From NCBI RefSeq assembly GCF_000764305.2, contig NW_025946656.1, positions 124,001 through 188,000 on the forward strand: 64,000 nucleotides of DNA, given 5' to 3'. The notes under the pieces were generated by a model, which did no database searches, was not told the origin of the DNA, and saw only the letters and a program-made list of their open reading frames with translations. A program made the position numbers and the translations under genes. Each line of letters starts with the position of its first letter. Position 1 is the first letter of the stretch. Origin of the DNA: Hyalella azteca. Lineage: Eukaryota > Arthropoda > Malacostraca > Amphipoda > Hyalellidae. Positions 46,351 through 60,990 of the stretch are shown one piece after another.

Positions 46351-49300
46351 TTCCTTCGAGTCATGTTTTGCTTGAACTCGCACTGAATAATACAAGGTGC
46401 CAGGAAAACTTGTTGAAACACATAAAAATTGGATAAGAACTCCGTTTCTCAGTAAAGCGTCGACAGGAACGGCTTATTTGAACGTCCAGTCTCTCATCGA
46501 ATGAGCACCAGCGACAGGCCCAGACGCGTGGCTAGACTTCCAAAGATTAGATCAACGAAAAATTGTAAATGCTCTACAGCGAGAAAAAATTTTAAGAATC
46601 AATGCATTGGACTATTGAATTCATGCTTAAGCAGAATCAGAAATCTGATTTCTTTCCTTTTCACTTTGATGATATGCTTACTAAAATAGGGAATATGTAA
46701 ATTTTCAGCAAACTGTCAATAATTCAAGTCCATTACAAGCAAACAGCGTAATATATTTGTCACTATTCGCCAGTTTCACTAAAAATTCTTCATATGTTTA
46801 AGATATATCTTGGTTTTTCGCATACACTAAAATTTGTTTCATGTTCAACGTTTCAATGGCTAAGTTCTGAAAAAAATTGAACTCTCGTTGAAATTTGCAA
46901 TTTTTTCTTATTTACTGAATGGTTTTCCGGTCAAGGTTGGTGCATGGGAGGAAAATAGCTGCTACTGATATATGACGGGATTGGGATCTGACGAACATAG
47001 TGGAGTCATAAAAAATATTTTATAATTACCTCAACAATTTTATAATAAAATATCACTAGCGCATATTTTGCACACTTTTAAATTTAAAATCACAATCATG
47101 TTATCATCCATAACAAATATTTGCTATCAGAAATGATCTGTCATCAGTTCATTTCATAACTGGGTAATATTGGAATTAATAGAAATGTTTTATGTAATTT
47201 TTTTCACTTATTAAGTTATGTTCACAATCGAAATTACGTAACTTATGTTTTATCGCCGCAATGTTGTGATGATGGCATCATTGGAATTCGTGACACGTAC
47301 CGAATCTTACAAAATAAAATACTGAAGTGGGGCATCAATAGAAACTGGGTAGAAAATTAAAAAACTATCACGAGCTCAATGCGGGAAGTTTGGTCTGAAG
47401 CAGAAGTTTTCTACTCGATAGGAGCAAAGACTTCACACCACCTTATTTGAACTGCAAATGCACAGTAAATCGACAGGATCAGAGCTTCAAATAGTTGTTA
47501 GCACTCGCGTTTGTACTCCACAGCGAACATCTTTAGCACCAAAGCAAATCTTTACCATCTGACAGCGTATTTTTATTTGCAGAGTCAGAGTATTGACAGA
47601 TCGCTAAATCTCTGGTTTCATTGATCAATAATTCTATTGAACGATCAAATAACTTCTGATTTAAAGCTGCGAAGCACAATTATTATATGGATTCTTTTTA
47701 TGAAAACTGCTAGGTAGTAGAAATGTTTCTCATTATTAAATGGTTTTATATGACGAGATTCGCAAAAAGGCAAACCATAAGGAAAATAAGTCATGCATGT
47801 AATTTTAATTCATTTTGACAGTGAACCATCAATGCAATCTTTTTAATAAGCCATTCAATCACGAATGTTGAAGTAAATTCTTACAAGCCTTGAACGTAGT
47901 TTATGGAGAGGCCATAACTTTAAACGTCACTTACGCATGTCTAATATTGTCTTTTTTAACTTTACTTAATTTCCAACTTTAATAACCAATTTTATCTTTT
48001 ATCCTCACACCCAATGTGAGAACCCAAAACTAAAAAGTATATGTAATTCTAATCGCAACTGTTAACTGACAATAATGCAGAATTTTAATTTTTCATGTCA
48101 CTGTGTCGTTCTCATTTTCATTAAGACGCAGCTTACATTCTATTGAAGAGGAGTTACTCATAAATGGGTTTTAACAAAAACTGAACGCAAAGCAAACTAA
48201 CTTTGCATTACTAACTTGTACAATGGTCATAGTACCGTTCTGAGAGAAGGTGGTCACGTTATTGTATTTAATGTATTAGAATTAATAAATAATAATTTCA
48301 TTAATGCAAACATATTAATGTGTCATGCGACTAATTTTCTGACAGGAGTAATCGCTAATTGACTTTCCTTATGTTCTTGTTGACTTACTTGGAACACTGG
48401 AAGAGAATACGAGATAAATTAACACTATTATACCGAATAAATAATCGAAACTCATGCATTCTGTTTCTGTGCTACTAAACGCACTTGCAAGAACCTAATT
48501 TCATGATGATTATTGAACTTTAAGGACAACTATTAACTAACTATTCCACTACCTTAACGTAGGTTTTGTGCCCTGATGGATCTGCTGTTGAAAAGGTATA
48601 TTGTGCATGCATTTATTTCGTCCGATTAATTATTTTTAATTCCATTAGTACAGTCAAAATAATGCACGATTGCAGTCAAAACTGAAAGCAGTTTGGTAAA
48701 TGTGCTCAATTATATTCTCCCAAATAAATCTCAGGACAAATTACGGGGCGTTCAACCTAAATGAATACAGATATTTCTAAATATATTTTTGTCTCACAAC
48801 ATGAATTAAATTAAAGGGCACCGAATAACTGAACTTGGTTTTTATCGTTAAACGTGCACAAGTTTTTTCATTAGATCCTTCATTTCATAGTATGCACAAA
48901 GCCTTTAACATGCAGTAAAAAGACACATATTGGTTTGCATAAATCTCGCATGCATTGACAATCACTTCTTCATCAAAAAGGTTTGATTGAACGAGATAAA
49001 GCAGCTAAACTTGACGAGCGTCGTGCTTGACACTGCATCCTCCTTGAAAAAAGGGACGCTCATATTGACATATACATAGTGAGGAAATATAAAGATAGGT
49101 GATCCTCAAGACGACCACTGTTGATCACTTGGGGGATAGTCACTTCAGTTATCTTTGTTTTATGCCGGTTTTCGCTTCAATTACCGGTGACATGTCGGAC
49201 TTTTTTTAGGATCGACGAATGCATTTTTTGTGACGAATGATTACCTACAAAATAACCCGAAATTAAAATAAATTAATATAGAGTAAATATCATTTCTTTA

Positions 49301-50868
49301 TTAAGATGTGACGAATGATTCTTAAAAATAAGAACAGTAATGAAATAAACAATATAAATCATCAAATTATATAATAACCTTTTTCTATAGTTTTTTTGGA
49401 AAAATAGTATTCTACCTAAAAGGAAGTCGTAAAAATAAATTTTTCGTTCCTCGTCTACGTTCATAAAGCCAGAAATCGGAGTAGCCACATGAAGCCTAAA
49501 AACGACACTTTTTTCTCCACTCGCCTACTTCTTTTGCAGTACAGATTCCTGTTTTCCAGTCAGTTAATCTCTGCAGTAACGTGAAACGCCTAATTCAACG
49601 AAGAATTTTCCGCTCTTCTCTCTGAAAATGGGATCAACTTCTCTGGTGCAGTGGAAAACGCCGAAAAGGAACTGAACTCACGATGCTTTAAAGAAGATGT
49701 TTTCAAACGAAATAGGCATTTGTTCCTTTCACAGAATTCCCAATAAATTACCATATTAATATGACGGTGTTTACGATGTTATCCCAAGTAAAAACTCATG
49801 TTTTTCTTCGTCAATCGAAAGTATTTTATATATTGTTTTTTTTTGGTAGAGTTCTTGGAGCTTATGAAACTTCCATTATTAAAATAGAAAATAAACATTT
49901 TATTCACGCTTTCCGGTATTTTTATCAATACGTCTAGAATTTACAAAATATTCACGTTTTTCGATGACTAAGTTTCTAAATTTTGAGTATTTTTTTTTCT
50001 ACAGACGATTCGTGTGAACATTTTTTTACACTCTTTAATTCAGGCCTCTTTGCAGTCATGAATTCAGACTCCCATATATTGCAACAATTACAACATATGA
50101 TGCTTTACAACATATAAGTTCATTTTACCGAGTACATTTTCTACCCCGAGGCCCCAAGATCTTAAGGTCTGCTATATAATAACAAAACTCTAGTCTATCC
50201 TCTCCTTTATTCGTGGAGTGAACAACAAAGACCATCCCTTTACAATATCTCCCTCTTCAAAGAAGATCAAAGGTGAAAGAAAACTTGCAGAATAATCGCG
50301 AAGTTGCCCTGGCACAAATATTGGAGCTCATCTCCCATCATAAGCCTTTAGGGGCACGGTAAAGTATTAACGGTAAAGCCTTTGAAAGCTTTTTTCTAGA
50401 AAATAATCATTGAATACTCAACAAAGTAGGGGAATCGAATTAATATTGATGACAGCGCAAGATTACGATTATTTAGAAATGAGATAATAAATACAAAGGA
50501 GTTGTGATCGCGAATAATTTGAAAACAGGAGTCCACAGTATTCCTAATTTACTACATTTTAAAGCGGTGTATGTAAATATTATGTTTAGAATAACCTTTT
50601 CCTAAGCAGAAACATTATACTCTAGTCGCTCCGCGTACATTCACGTGACAAAAAGTTTAAACCGCATAACAAAATGTAACATTAGTTATCATATGCGTGG
50701 TAATTTGAATTGGTTGCAAATTATTCGGAATAAGAGTATTTTGCCTCAATTGAAATTATCTTGCCACACAAAGATTCTGATGCTTGAATCACCTAAGTGA
50801 TTGAATTTGTTGAAGGATTCTCATAGAATCCTAATGAATATCGATTATAATGAATAATGATTCTGATG
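46351..50868. other. AT-rich unassigned DNA
   Basis: No gene recognised. Short frames at 46501-46689 (+) and 49273-49488 (-) have no domain. Confidence 0.6.
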
Positions 50869-50895
50869 ATTCCTATGAATATAATTCATAGGAAT
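50869..50895. repeat. Perfect 12 bp hairpin
   Basis: ATTCCTATGAAT (50869-50880), loop ATA, ATTCATAGGAAT (50884-50895). It sits in a patch (50810-50945) of repeated AATGAATAT/TTATATTCAT words. Confidence 0.88.
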
Positions 50896-53800
50896 TATAT
50901 TCATTAAATTATATTCATTTAAAAAATTAAATTTTATTCAATGTCTCGGAAGCAATTTTTAGGGAACCCTCTAAATTGTTTTCATGGAACATTTCTAAAC
51001 GTTATATTTACCGTAGGCTCGATCTATGATAATGAAAATTAATATTGCTGATTTTGAAAATTAATAATAAATTATTATTAATAATAATTCTTAAAGAAAA
51101 GAAATCCTGTCACATAAAATATTGTGAGAAAGAGAATTATTGTTACCATGATATCGGAAAAATTTGCCGTAAAGATTCGTCGTTACATCCCATTTTTCTC
51201 CGTCTACTTCGAATTCATTAAGAACACGTTTTGAACTGAGCATTACCCTAAACATTAATAATAATTCTGGCGACATTAAACAATGATTAATGAGACGAAT
51301 CCAATTACCGAGAAATTTTTCCATATTTTCCGTCGTGTAAACAGAAGCAATGCCTTTGGCTTAAGTGCTGTAAGATTCTCTAATTAAATTTATGCCGAGG
51401 AACATTTGCTTAGTTGGACGACAGTAAAAAAAATTGTTTCATCGCTTTGGGAATTCCGTAAGGCACTTAGGTTGATTTCTCAAGCGTCGCGCTCAACATC
51501 GGTTCAAATTTCCTTCGATTTGAAACTGCTCCAGGTTGTAGTCTCAGGATAAATTATTGCACAATAGATCAGTAAATTTAATTTTTTCCTAATACTGAAT
51601 TTATTTTTTATTTTTTGCGTGACGTTTCCGTTTCAAATTATGACAAGTTTGTTTGAATTATATTCGCTATTGAAAAAATTAGTAACTTTATTCTTTAATT
51701 TATATAAACTCACACTCAAGGCTCCGTATGTTTTATTATAGTCGCTAATGAGAAACTTAATAATTTCAATTTTCCATTGATATAATTTCACACTGAAGAC
51801 TCCGTCTAAATTTATAACTTTACAATAACGTAAGAAAAAACTTGGAGTCATTTATAATGTCTCCTTACGTTTACCATTTGAAAATAAGCTCCCATAAAAT
51901 TTTTTCGACATTTAACAAAAGCAGAATAAAGACTAGTTCATATCAGCGCACTTCTTTTCCCACGTCAAATTCCAGTTCGATTTTCTGAACAGGAGCTTTC
52001 AATCCCTATGGAAATGTTCGAGTCTAATAAGCAATGCAATTACATGAGTTTTCTCGTGTCAAGTCCGTGGAGTAAGTCGGCTGGGAGGGACAGGCGCGTT
52101 ACTCAGAGCTGTTTACCGTGCATTTAAGAGCTCCCTACTGCAGCTTGTACATGAGCAAACAGAGTCCTTGTCTTGAGTCGCTTTGGCTCTGGAAAATCTT
52201 TCCTCCACGAAGATAGCGTCGGCGAAGTTCAGCCTGGCTTGCCACTGTAAAGTGTGGAGGCTGTGTAAATATGGCTCATTGCTTAGTGGTTTTCAAGCTT
52301 TACATTTACTCGACTTTTTCGTGTTAGTATTAACTCATAGGTACTCTTCCTTTGGTTTATGTAATCAATTAAAATAGCGAAATCGAATTAAATTGTCAAT
52401 TGAAATTTCTGCTTTTCCACTGTATATATATATTTAATTTGGGCGCTCAAGATAAAACAGAAATGGCAGGAGAGTGAAAAAATTATTTCCGTACTCGGAA
52501 CTCACCCAAGATTAAATTCTTTTCAATTTTGTTAGTTGTCCTTTATTTAGTTCTGTATGCCTTTAATTTTTTCTCGGAATTATCCATTCGCAATAATTAT
52601 TATTCTTCCTTTGTACTTATTAATTTTCTCCTCTGTACTGTACTCCTATACTCCTCTGGATTCAGAAACTATTATAAAACAAGGGAAAGGTTTTCATTCC
52701 AAACAAGCTTCACGATCAAGAAGCCAAATCATTCCTCGTCCACACTAGACAAGTCTGATTAAAAACAACAATAGGTCTCGAAAAAACACATAAAATTTCA
52801 AAAATCTAACAAGAATTGGACTGGTGGAAAGATTGTCACGATTTTTAACCTTGTGGACAATCAGCCACCATAGAGGCTATTAATATTTAAAGGTAATCAT
52901 CCGATCCTAATCCTAATACCTTTATTTTTAGAATGATAAAAAATATTTGTATAGCCTATATACTTTCAGAATTTTTAATTCACGATTCTGAATTTCACCA
53001 GGCTTTAACCTTCTCAAATCAAATAAGTAATAAACTTTGATTTTAGCGCTAAATCCATTTGATGCCGAAATGCATTCAAAAGTGGCCTGAAATTTTTTTG
53101 CCCAAAGCTCGTCAAAAAAGTTCCTTCGAATTTAAAGTATACCACTCTAATAATTGCGCTGGGCACTTTCTCTACGAACGTGATGGCGAGAAGCTCAAAG
53201 ACTTTCACCTCAGTGAATTTAAATTTTCCAACAAAAATAGAGTACTTTGTTTTCGATGGTGTGTAATTCCATTGAGAGTCCAGCTCGGAGAGCCATCTCT
53301 ATTCTTTAGAGGTAGAAGGGGCTTTGGACCATAGTCAGGTAATCCGTGAAATGGATTTCACCCTCCAAAAAATTTTCGTTAACCGAATATTGAAAATCAA
53401 GGAACGGAAATACAGATTTTCTACAGATTTGTAAAAATCACGGATCTGTGCAAAAATCACGTATCATTAATGAGGCCACAAATTCGTGGCATCATGATAA
53501 GTCGTTTTTTCTCTTCTTCTCCAAGAAAATTGTTTTGATTCTGAAAAAAGCCATGAATTATTATCATGACTCACGCAACTCGGGCTTCCTTTTACAGCAC
53601 GCTCCTGAATTCGGAACGTGAGTTCCTCAATGAAATTCGTTTTCTTTGCAACTCGAAATTATAAAGAAGCACTTGAAATTCTGCATATGTTGTCTCAAAT
53701 TATGCTGCCGTGAGCAATGAACTTATGAAATACATTTTGAAGCATTTCAATAAATTTTGTTTTTCCTAAATCAAGCCACAAAAATTTGATTTATTTTTTA

Positions 53801-54932
53801 AACCCCGCAAGTTTTATTTTATAATCCATATTGTATTTTAAACATTTGTTGATCTATTCTGTATTGCCTGAAATAATAAATCAGAAAGAGAATAATAATT
53901 ACATCGCCAAATAAAACTCTGTAATTCTCTAGGAATTAACGTGCATTTGCCGAGACCATTTTATAATAAATTTTAGCTCGTTCTTTGTTTGTATATGGAA
54001 TGATAATTAAAAATGCTAAAATGCAGTAGCTAAAGACCGCAATCGTAATAAGTAAACCGCGAAAGCACATGCAAAGCCCGGCGGCCTACAGAACGCTTTA
54101 GAAAGATTTGTATCATGAACAAAGGAGGTTCTTATACAGGCGCTTTGTTTGAAACTTAACGCACTGGTCGCTAGAATATGAAGCAATAAGCTTAACTCTA
54201 CGCGTTATATTCCAGCTAATATTACTCCTGCACCTTTTTGGCACTGCATTGCGGTGCTACCAAAAATACAAAAATTTTTCTTTCTGTGAGTAATGCTGAG
54301 GGAAAAGCCAAGCATTTACGCCATTATTCGAAAGGAATAATGTTGAGTAGCCAATACGGAATTTTTAAAAGTCGAAAACATATGTCTAGCTGCTGAAGCT
54401 ACTGATGAGTGTAACAAATATCTACTAAGTTTTGATAATCATAGTCTACCATCTAGGTATTAGCGGATTCCAATAATTTGCATTCTGTGTAATTTTCAGA
54501 TGCATTTATCGTATATATTATTTCACTTGGCGATAAGATAATGAGCTTTTTTGCAACATAATGCTTAATATTTTAATGCAAAAAAATGCACAAATTACTT
54601 TTTATTTTTTTGACATGAAAAATGTATTATTGTAAGACATTGTGAATCTATGATAATTATTACCTAAGAACTTTGAACATCATCGCATTTTGTTAAGCAA
54701 TTTATATGCGAATGAATTTATTCCAATATACATAGCCGCTGATTGCAACGTATATATATAAAGTCATTTTATCCTAGATCAGTTTCTTCCACACGTACAT
54801 TTGTTTCTGCAACAGATAATTGCAGAAGAAATGATCATTGAGACTCTCCCGTGGCTGAACCATCAACTAGTTTTTACGACATTTCTTGTTACGACGGCGA
54901 AAATTGGCTACACTGGTAGAAAAATCACGGTT
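50896..54932. other. AT-rich unassigned DNA
   Basis: No supported gene. 52060-52270 is somewhat GC-richer with a 64-codon frame (52183-52377) lacking any domain. Small frames on both strands near 52.5 and 53.1 kb overlap each other and are rejected. Confidence 0.55.
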
Positions 54933-55093
54933 AAATGGTCTCACCGGCGTTCTAGTGGCCGGCCGACACGTGAAAGGAAACACCGTATGACCGTTTTTAT
55001 TCAAATTTAACGCTAGAAACCCGTACAGAATCAGAAAATGTAGAAAACGGTTTATATTCACTTACGGCCACTAGAACGACGGTGAGACCGTTT
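54933..55093. mobile_element. Foldback with 29 bp arms and ACCG-T-tract repeats
   Basis: Arms 54933-54961 (AAATGGTCTCACC then GGCGTTCTAGTGGCCG) and 55065-55093 (its complement) differ at two positions. Outside the right arm are three roughly 10-bp repeats, ACCG or GCCG plus a T-run, ending in CCGAACGG near 55125; outside the left arm AAAAATCACGGTTAAA is a looser counterpart, so the true termini may lie at about 54910 and 55130. ACCGTTTTT or its complement also recurs inside (54988, 55045). This has the form of a MITE; family unknown. Confidence 0.65.
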
Positions 55094-56215
55094 TTTTTAC
55101 CGTTTTTTGCCGTTTTTTCCGAACGGCGTATATATCGTGGTGAGTGGCAGTGGACGAGACACTCCATCTCAAAAGCAGCGCTGTGCCGAGTATGCCATTT
55201 ACCCATGAGATTTCTAGTGAGTTCGTCTTAATTTTCACGCTGTTGAATTCAACGGAACTGTCGAATCACTGTTACAATGTTTACTCTCATCGAGGAGTAC
55301 AATGATCATCTTTGTGAATCATAAAATACAGTAATATCGATCGAATCAGATTTGAAAATTTTTTTGATACTAGGGAGCTTGAGATAATTTATTTCTCTTG
55401 TGATGGGAATGAAGATGACATTTTAAATTTCGTAGGGGTCGGAATACATTTTTTACAATAATTGAGCGAAAACTTTTATTTATTTGTCTCAATCACATAC
55501 ATCACATAAGTTTTCATTTGTTTTTACCACTGAACACCTTTTAAATTAATTTTTCCAGCATTTTTTTATTTTTTGTCACTTGAATTGAATCAGCAATTAT
55601 GATTACTACCAGCTTAAGCAAGAACGGTTACGTCTAAATTCGCAAATCATTTTGTTTTATCAACAAAAAAATTATCTTATATCAAAAACATACGTCCAGT
55701 AATTGATGATTTTTTAATGGATTGGAGTGTGCACATAGATTTTATTATGGTCAATAAAATTAAAATTGGAATAACTTTTCACGTTACAAAGACAAACATT
55801 CAAATAACAGAGAGCATTGCAGAATCTTCTCACATTTGAAGCTCACGAACTTTGCAATGACTGCCGCACCGAGGACGATCTTACTTGAAACTCGACCCAG
55901 TGTCGAAAGTTTTACACGCCTGCAACGCAAGCTTTTTTTTTCTCTCTTTTGTTGTCTTTATCGGCAAGGCTAATCCAAAAATATATTCTAAAATTTTCGA
56001 CACGAGTCAACCAAAGAAAAAGAAACCAGGAAGTTTGAGCACGATATTGTCACCGGGGAGGCTCGGTGAGTGACTTGAAACCTGAGATCCGTTTTACACT
56101 GGGCAAACTGGTGTCAAATTGTCGCGACACTTTTTAACCGTCTTCGTGATAATATGGTTTATTTTCTGTTGAAAGCATTATTAGTTACTTTACGATATAG
56201 AGCGCATTAATTTTA

Positions 56216-56340
56216 CATCTCTGTTATACATTGTGCGCCTATATGTACATAGCACGTGGAGCTTCGAGTACAAAAGAAAAAGAAGGTTCTTGCTACGTAT
56301 CTGTTATACAATGCACACCATATATGTAGAGTTCCTACGA
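56216..56340 (+). repeat. Diverged direct repeat, about 80 bp apart
   Basis: TCTGTTATACATTGTGCGCC-TATATGTACATAG is echoed by TCTGTTATACAATGCACACC-ATATATGTAGAG about 81 bp downstream. Similarity is clear at the start and fades. Frames on both strands here are repeat-spanning and rejected. Confidence 0.55.
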
Positions 56341-58567
56341 TGTACGATGGAGCGCGATGTTTTTCGGACCAACAAATTCCTGTTTGTAAATTCTGCACAT
56401 TGCGTAAGGCAAATTTGAATGCCGTTGTCTCTTTCAGACGTGACGCCTGCGACAGCTGAGATATTGCTGTGTCATGCTTGATGTCAGGCTACAGGTATTC
56501 GTTTGTAAAATTTTCATGCAAAATAAGTCTTATCTTTCATATGTTTAAATTGCACTAACTGTAGCGGTATAATTGAGACTCTAAATATTTTTTTAGCAAC
56601 TTGCACAATCATATTAAGTTTTGGATACATGTTTCACTCGTTATATACGTGCATTTGTGAGTAATTATAAGTCGTTCAACAATGGTTACTCTAGGTTACT
56701 CAGCACCATTTAGGTAATGATATTGAGGTCCGACATCATAAGAATGGAAGGTATGCGAGTAACCCCCGTGCCTTACTCATTAGCTCGTCCTGTTTCCATT
56801 TGAAGCTCCCATTTACTGATTGCTTTTTCCTCACATCGTAACTAATGATTGAAGATCACCTTTTGGGCATTGCTAGCAACGGCACGAACTACACAAGAAG
56901 TTGAATTCTTAACAATGAAGCTAGCTAACGATGTCGAAAATGACCAACACATTAGCAAAAGGATACATAAATGATAAAGCAATCCGATGTTGAAGAATGA
57001 AAATCAGTAACAATAAAAAATAATTTACTCCAGAGTAATTTTTAATATCTGTATTTTATGCGTGACACTAGTTGAGAAACCGTAGAAATAAGTTAAAGAG
57101 TACCTGAAATCTAATAGAATGTGTGGTTTTGGAACTGACGTGCAGTTAAGGTAATTTTGATTCGGTCACAGAATGAAAGAAGGTATATAGTTCTTGATTT
57201 CAAATGCTATATTTCATAAAAATGTTACTCGAGAAAACAAAAAAAAAAAACTAATAATCGAGAACCCGTCGACTTGGTGATGCCTTTAATCTCAAATTTT
57301 TATTTAGCAACAAATTGCGATATCTAACGTTTATTATTAAAACAAAAAGTATTATTTATTTTTTTACAAAAGGATTATTTAATACAAAAAATATTATTTA
57401 TATTTTACTGATACTTTTAGTTTACATGTGTCACAGTAATTTGATCGTGTATTCCTAAAGGAGTAAAGCTCCTGGAACAATCATGCCGATCAAAAAGGGA
57501 ATCAATTGGTAAGAATCGCACATTAAACTCGGTTTCTTATCGTCAAATCGTCGTTCTAAATTCTTAACGAATTGGCGAGAAAATTTCCTCTCTCCAGATT
57601 CTCTTAATACTATTCCTCTCCAAATCCTATGGAAATTGGAAAAAGGGCTCTCATTTCTTATATCATCATATTTTTGCCACGATGCCCAAAGTTGTTTGTG
57701 ACGCCGACACAAAATGTGTCAAAATTTTGAAGGTGCATTTAATGTACCTTTTATGACTGAAAGCTGATGTTATCAGTTTCAGGGAGCGGGCAAAATTTCT
57801 TCTGTCTTATTTAGAGTGGATAAAAACAATCTGAGGCCCAAGATCAAACACGTTGCTGGGTTGTCGTAAAAGCTTGGAAAGGAAATTCCTCTGGAAAGGT
57901 TAACTGACCGCATCAAATATAAAGTTAGCGTGGCGCGAAACAAGTTGCAATATTTTAAATTCTTAATGTATTGGAGGATAATGTAATGTATTCTTAATGT
58001 ATTGGATTTCAATTACTTTATATTTCAAATATTTCAATTATGTTATCATAATTTTAATTACTTATTATAACTTCCAGTATTTTTTATTTTATTTTAACAG
58101 TACGAACTGAAAATAAATAAATTTGTTCATCACGAAAATTAGTATTGTTATTAATTTTTAACATTTTTTATTGTAAACTAACATATACTATTTTTTCTAA
58201 TGGTTCCGAATAAACATATTGCCACAGTAATTATCAATAATCAATTCTGGCACCACAATTAAATGAATTATTAATAGCTGGCTCCACCTAGACGATGGGA
58301 AGTGGCAGAACATTTTTTATTTTACTTATCAAATGACTTTAATGAATGTTAGCCTTCGTTTTAAAATTTCTTTAATAAATTTTAGAAGCTTTAAAATTTT
58401 TTAAGCTTTCTGACGTTCTGTTAGTTTAGCTGGAAGATAAGCTATCGTCTACACCTATGAAATAGAACCAGAAAATGTTTATTCGCTAAAAATTTAATTT
58501 TTTTTTCAGCAATAATAATATATAAACAACTTATACGTCCACGAAAACATGTATAAATTATTATCAT

Positions 58568-58587
58568 CCCCTAGGAAAACCTAGGGG
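58568..58587. repeat. Perfect 8 bp stem with AAAA loop
   Basis: CCCCTAGG-AAAA-CCTAGGGG. A compact GC-rich stem-loop in AT-rich DNA; no neighbouring gene. Confidence 0.85.
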
Positions 58588-60779
58588 CAAATGTACAAGA
58601 TAAAATTTTGTTGCTGTTCAAGGGTAGAAAAATAAAGCTTCAAATAGATGAAAAATAATATATATTTCCATGCCTAAAGGCTGGGCAAGTTTTCTCCAAC
58701 AGCCGCCGCTATTGCAGCATTTTCCGGGGCATCGTAAAGCTATTTTATGAAGCCACATGCAGCGTTCAGACAAACCAGTCTTATGCCTTTGTTATTTTCA
58801 GAGAGAAATAGTATTTTTAACTTTTTCAAGCAACAAAAGCATAAAATTAGCAGTTAGTTTCTGTAAACTAAGAAGTTCACATGATTATCACTTTTTAAAC
58901 ATAATCAATTTTAATTCGAAATTTGCAACTTTATCCTTTGCAAAAACCTACTGTAGATCGCTAGACACGTGGATTTTTAAATACTCAAGGACTCACAACG
59001 GAAACTATAACTGTATTTTCAGAAGATGAATTTTTTTCTTCTTTCACTCGTGATCGTGATACCTTTTAATTACTATATTTCTTTCATGGGTTGATTTTAT
59101 GAACGAGTAAAAGCATGTGAATGTCATCAGACTATTAGAAAGTGGAACAATATTGGGCTGCAGTTTTATTGGAAGCGTTCAGACCATCACAGCAGATGGA
59201 TACCGAAGTATGGCTTGCGACGAGCACTGTACCGTCATCTAATGTCGTTATGTATCTGAGCAGGAGCAACCAATCGCATAATTGTGCCGCGGCCGCCCAA
59301 TAATCGAGTTTGACGGAAATAGGAACGCTTTCCTTAGCTACAGGATCTGTAGGAACGGTGACGCAGTCAACAACTATGGACAGGGAGATAACATGCTACA
59401 GATATCAACGCGCGCTCTACAATCATTTTTAAAATAATTTTGTAATGAAGGATATTACATTTATGTGATAACATGCAATATTTTAATAAAACCCGTAAAA
59501 TGTAAATATTATGTTGATAGTAAAATATGAAAACATTTTAAATCGTACGATGGAAACGTTTACGATGTTTTCCCAGCTTGCATTAATATGAGAGGCTTGT
59601 ATACGAGTATACGTAGCCGATCTAAGTCGAAAGTAAGTTAAGTTTGAAAATTTAAAAGAATTAACTTCTGAATTTTTTCTAAGAAGGAGTTATACTAGTA
59701 GAATTGGCTCACTGTTGCGTCGCTATTTGATTAAGTTATTTTTTAATGGATAAAAATTGATACTTTTGGGAAAAATCAATAAACGCCGGAAAAATGAAAT
59801 GATGCATGAGAAGGCAATTCCTGGCATTTTTTGGATTACTTATATTTGCTCGATTGGCATTAAAACATTATCTTCTAATACTTCTTCGGAGAAATGACCA
59901 AATTTCGACGGTGAAATATATCCATTCATATCACCTTCGCTTTCTCTTCAATAAAAATAGCGATGCATCCTAAGATAAATTGAGCAGCTCAGGATTAATT
60001 AGTAGCAACTACACAACCCGTTTGTTTGAATTCAGACCAGCTGCGATGACAGAAAAATCTTTAATTTAAAGCTTAACAATTAATCTAAGTCTGCCTTGTA
60101 TCGCCTTCCACAATTCCCATTGATCATTCCCGCCTGAGGACGTTGCGAGGTCTCAACAATGTCATTAAATCATTGAAAGCGAGACGAGAAGTTAATTAAA
60201 TCTAAGAAATTAAAGTTTCCTCCTCAACTGAACCTGATGGGATGATGTGTTGCATCTTTCGGAATTTAATTTCATAGTAAATTCCTTTTAGTTAGTCATT
60301 TATTAGAACATCCATCGATACCCACAGCATAATTAAAGTTAACTGAAGGGTTACTCATAGGCAATATCTTCTGTTTGATCGCAACATGTAGGTATAATAA
60401 ATCAATATAACTGGGAAAGCAAAATGTACAAGTTCGGAAGATTTTTACCTAAGATAAAGATAAGCCTAACTTAAGATAGAGATTATGACAGCGTGTACTG
60501 AACGTACGTGGCTTATTTAGTGATATAGTTTGTTATTTTATTGTATATTTCATTTTATTATTACGATCTCCGAAAGAATAACATGCAATACTCTGATCGC
60601 AGTAAAACTTAAAATTTCTTATTTGTCAAATCCAATCTCAAATATACGTCGCTAATTTAATATGTGATTGTTACGGTTGTGAAGAAATCTTAAGCCCTAG
60701 ATGCAAGGTAGAAACGAAAATTTGTTTTGAAACTTTGGTATTGATTTCACGATGCATTATGCTGAACCGTTTTCGTTAT

Positions 60780-60990
60780 TATCGTTTCGAAAATCTTCAG
60801 CCTATCTCGCGCTGCAGTAAAGGCTGCAGTTTTCGCGGCCCCCGTATCGGAAAATCGACAAAGCTTGAGTTGCAATTTAAGTCTTCAAGGCGCCCATGTT
60901 ATGAAAGTCTTGCGTGTCTTCGAGTGCGTTAACGAGCCCCTTGAAGCGGAACACTTATGGTGCCATCGATTTGCTCGTCCTTAGAGGATA
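60780..60990. promoter_or_regulatory. GC-richer block, candidate noncoding element
   Basis: Contrasts with its AT-rich flanks. Contains CTGCAG-TAAAGG-CTGCAG, TTTTCGCGGCCCCCGTATCG, and TCTTCGAGTGCGTTAACGAG. A 65-codon plus frame (60735-60932) covers most of it but is Arg/Ser/Cys-rich with no domain. Regulatory element or exon remnant are both possible. Confidence 0.22.

Larger units (their letters stand above)
55094..60779. other. AT-rich unassigned DNA
   Basis: No gene recognised. Minus-strand frames at 57455-57712 (85 codons) and 57779-58012 (77 codons) lie end to end but share no domain and are separated by stops. 57341-57410 has loosely repeated ACAAAAA-TATTATTTAT words. Confidence 0.5.

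Noticed and set aside
54740..54765. Short TA dinucleotide runs (also near 52.43 kb)
   Set aside because: Too short to be notable microsatellites.
57455..58012. Two consecutive minus-strand frames that could be exons
   Set aside because: No domain, no defensible splice sites between them.
49751..59575. Similar words GTTTACGATGTTATCCCA (49.76 kb) and GTTTACGATGTTTTCCCA (59.56 kb)
   Set aside because: Similarity does not extend beyond about 20 bases; cannot be told from chance.
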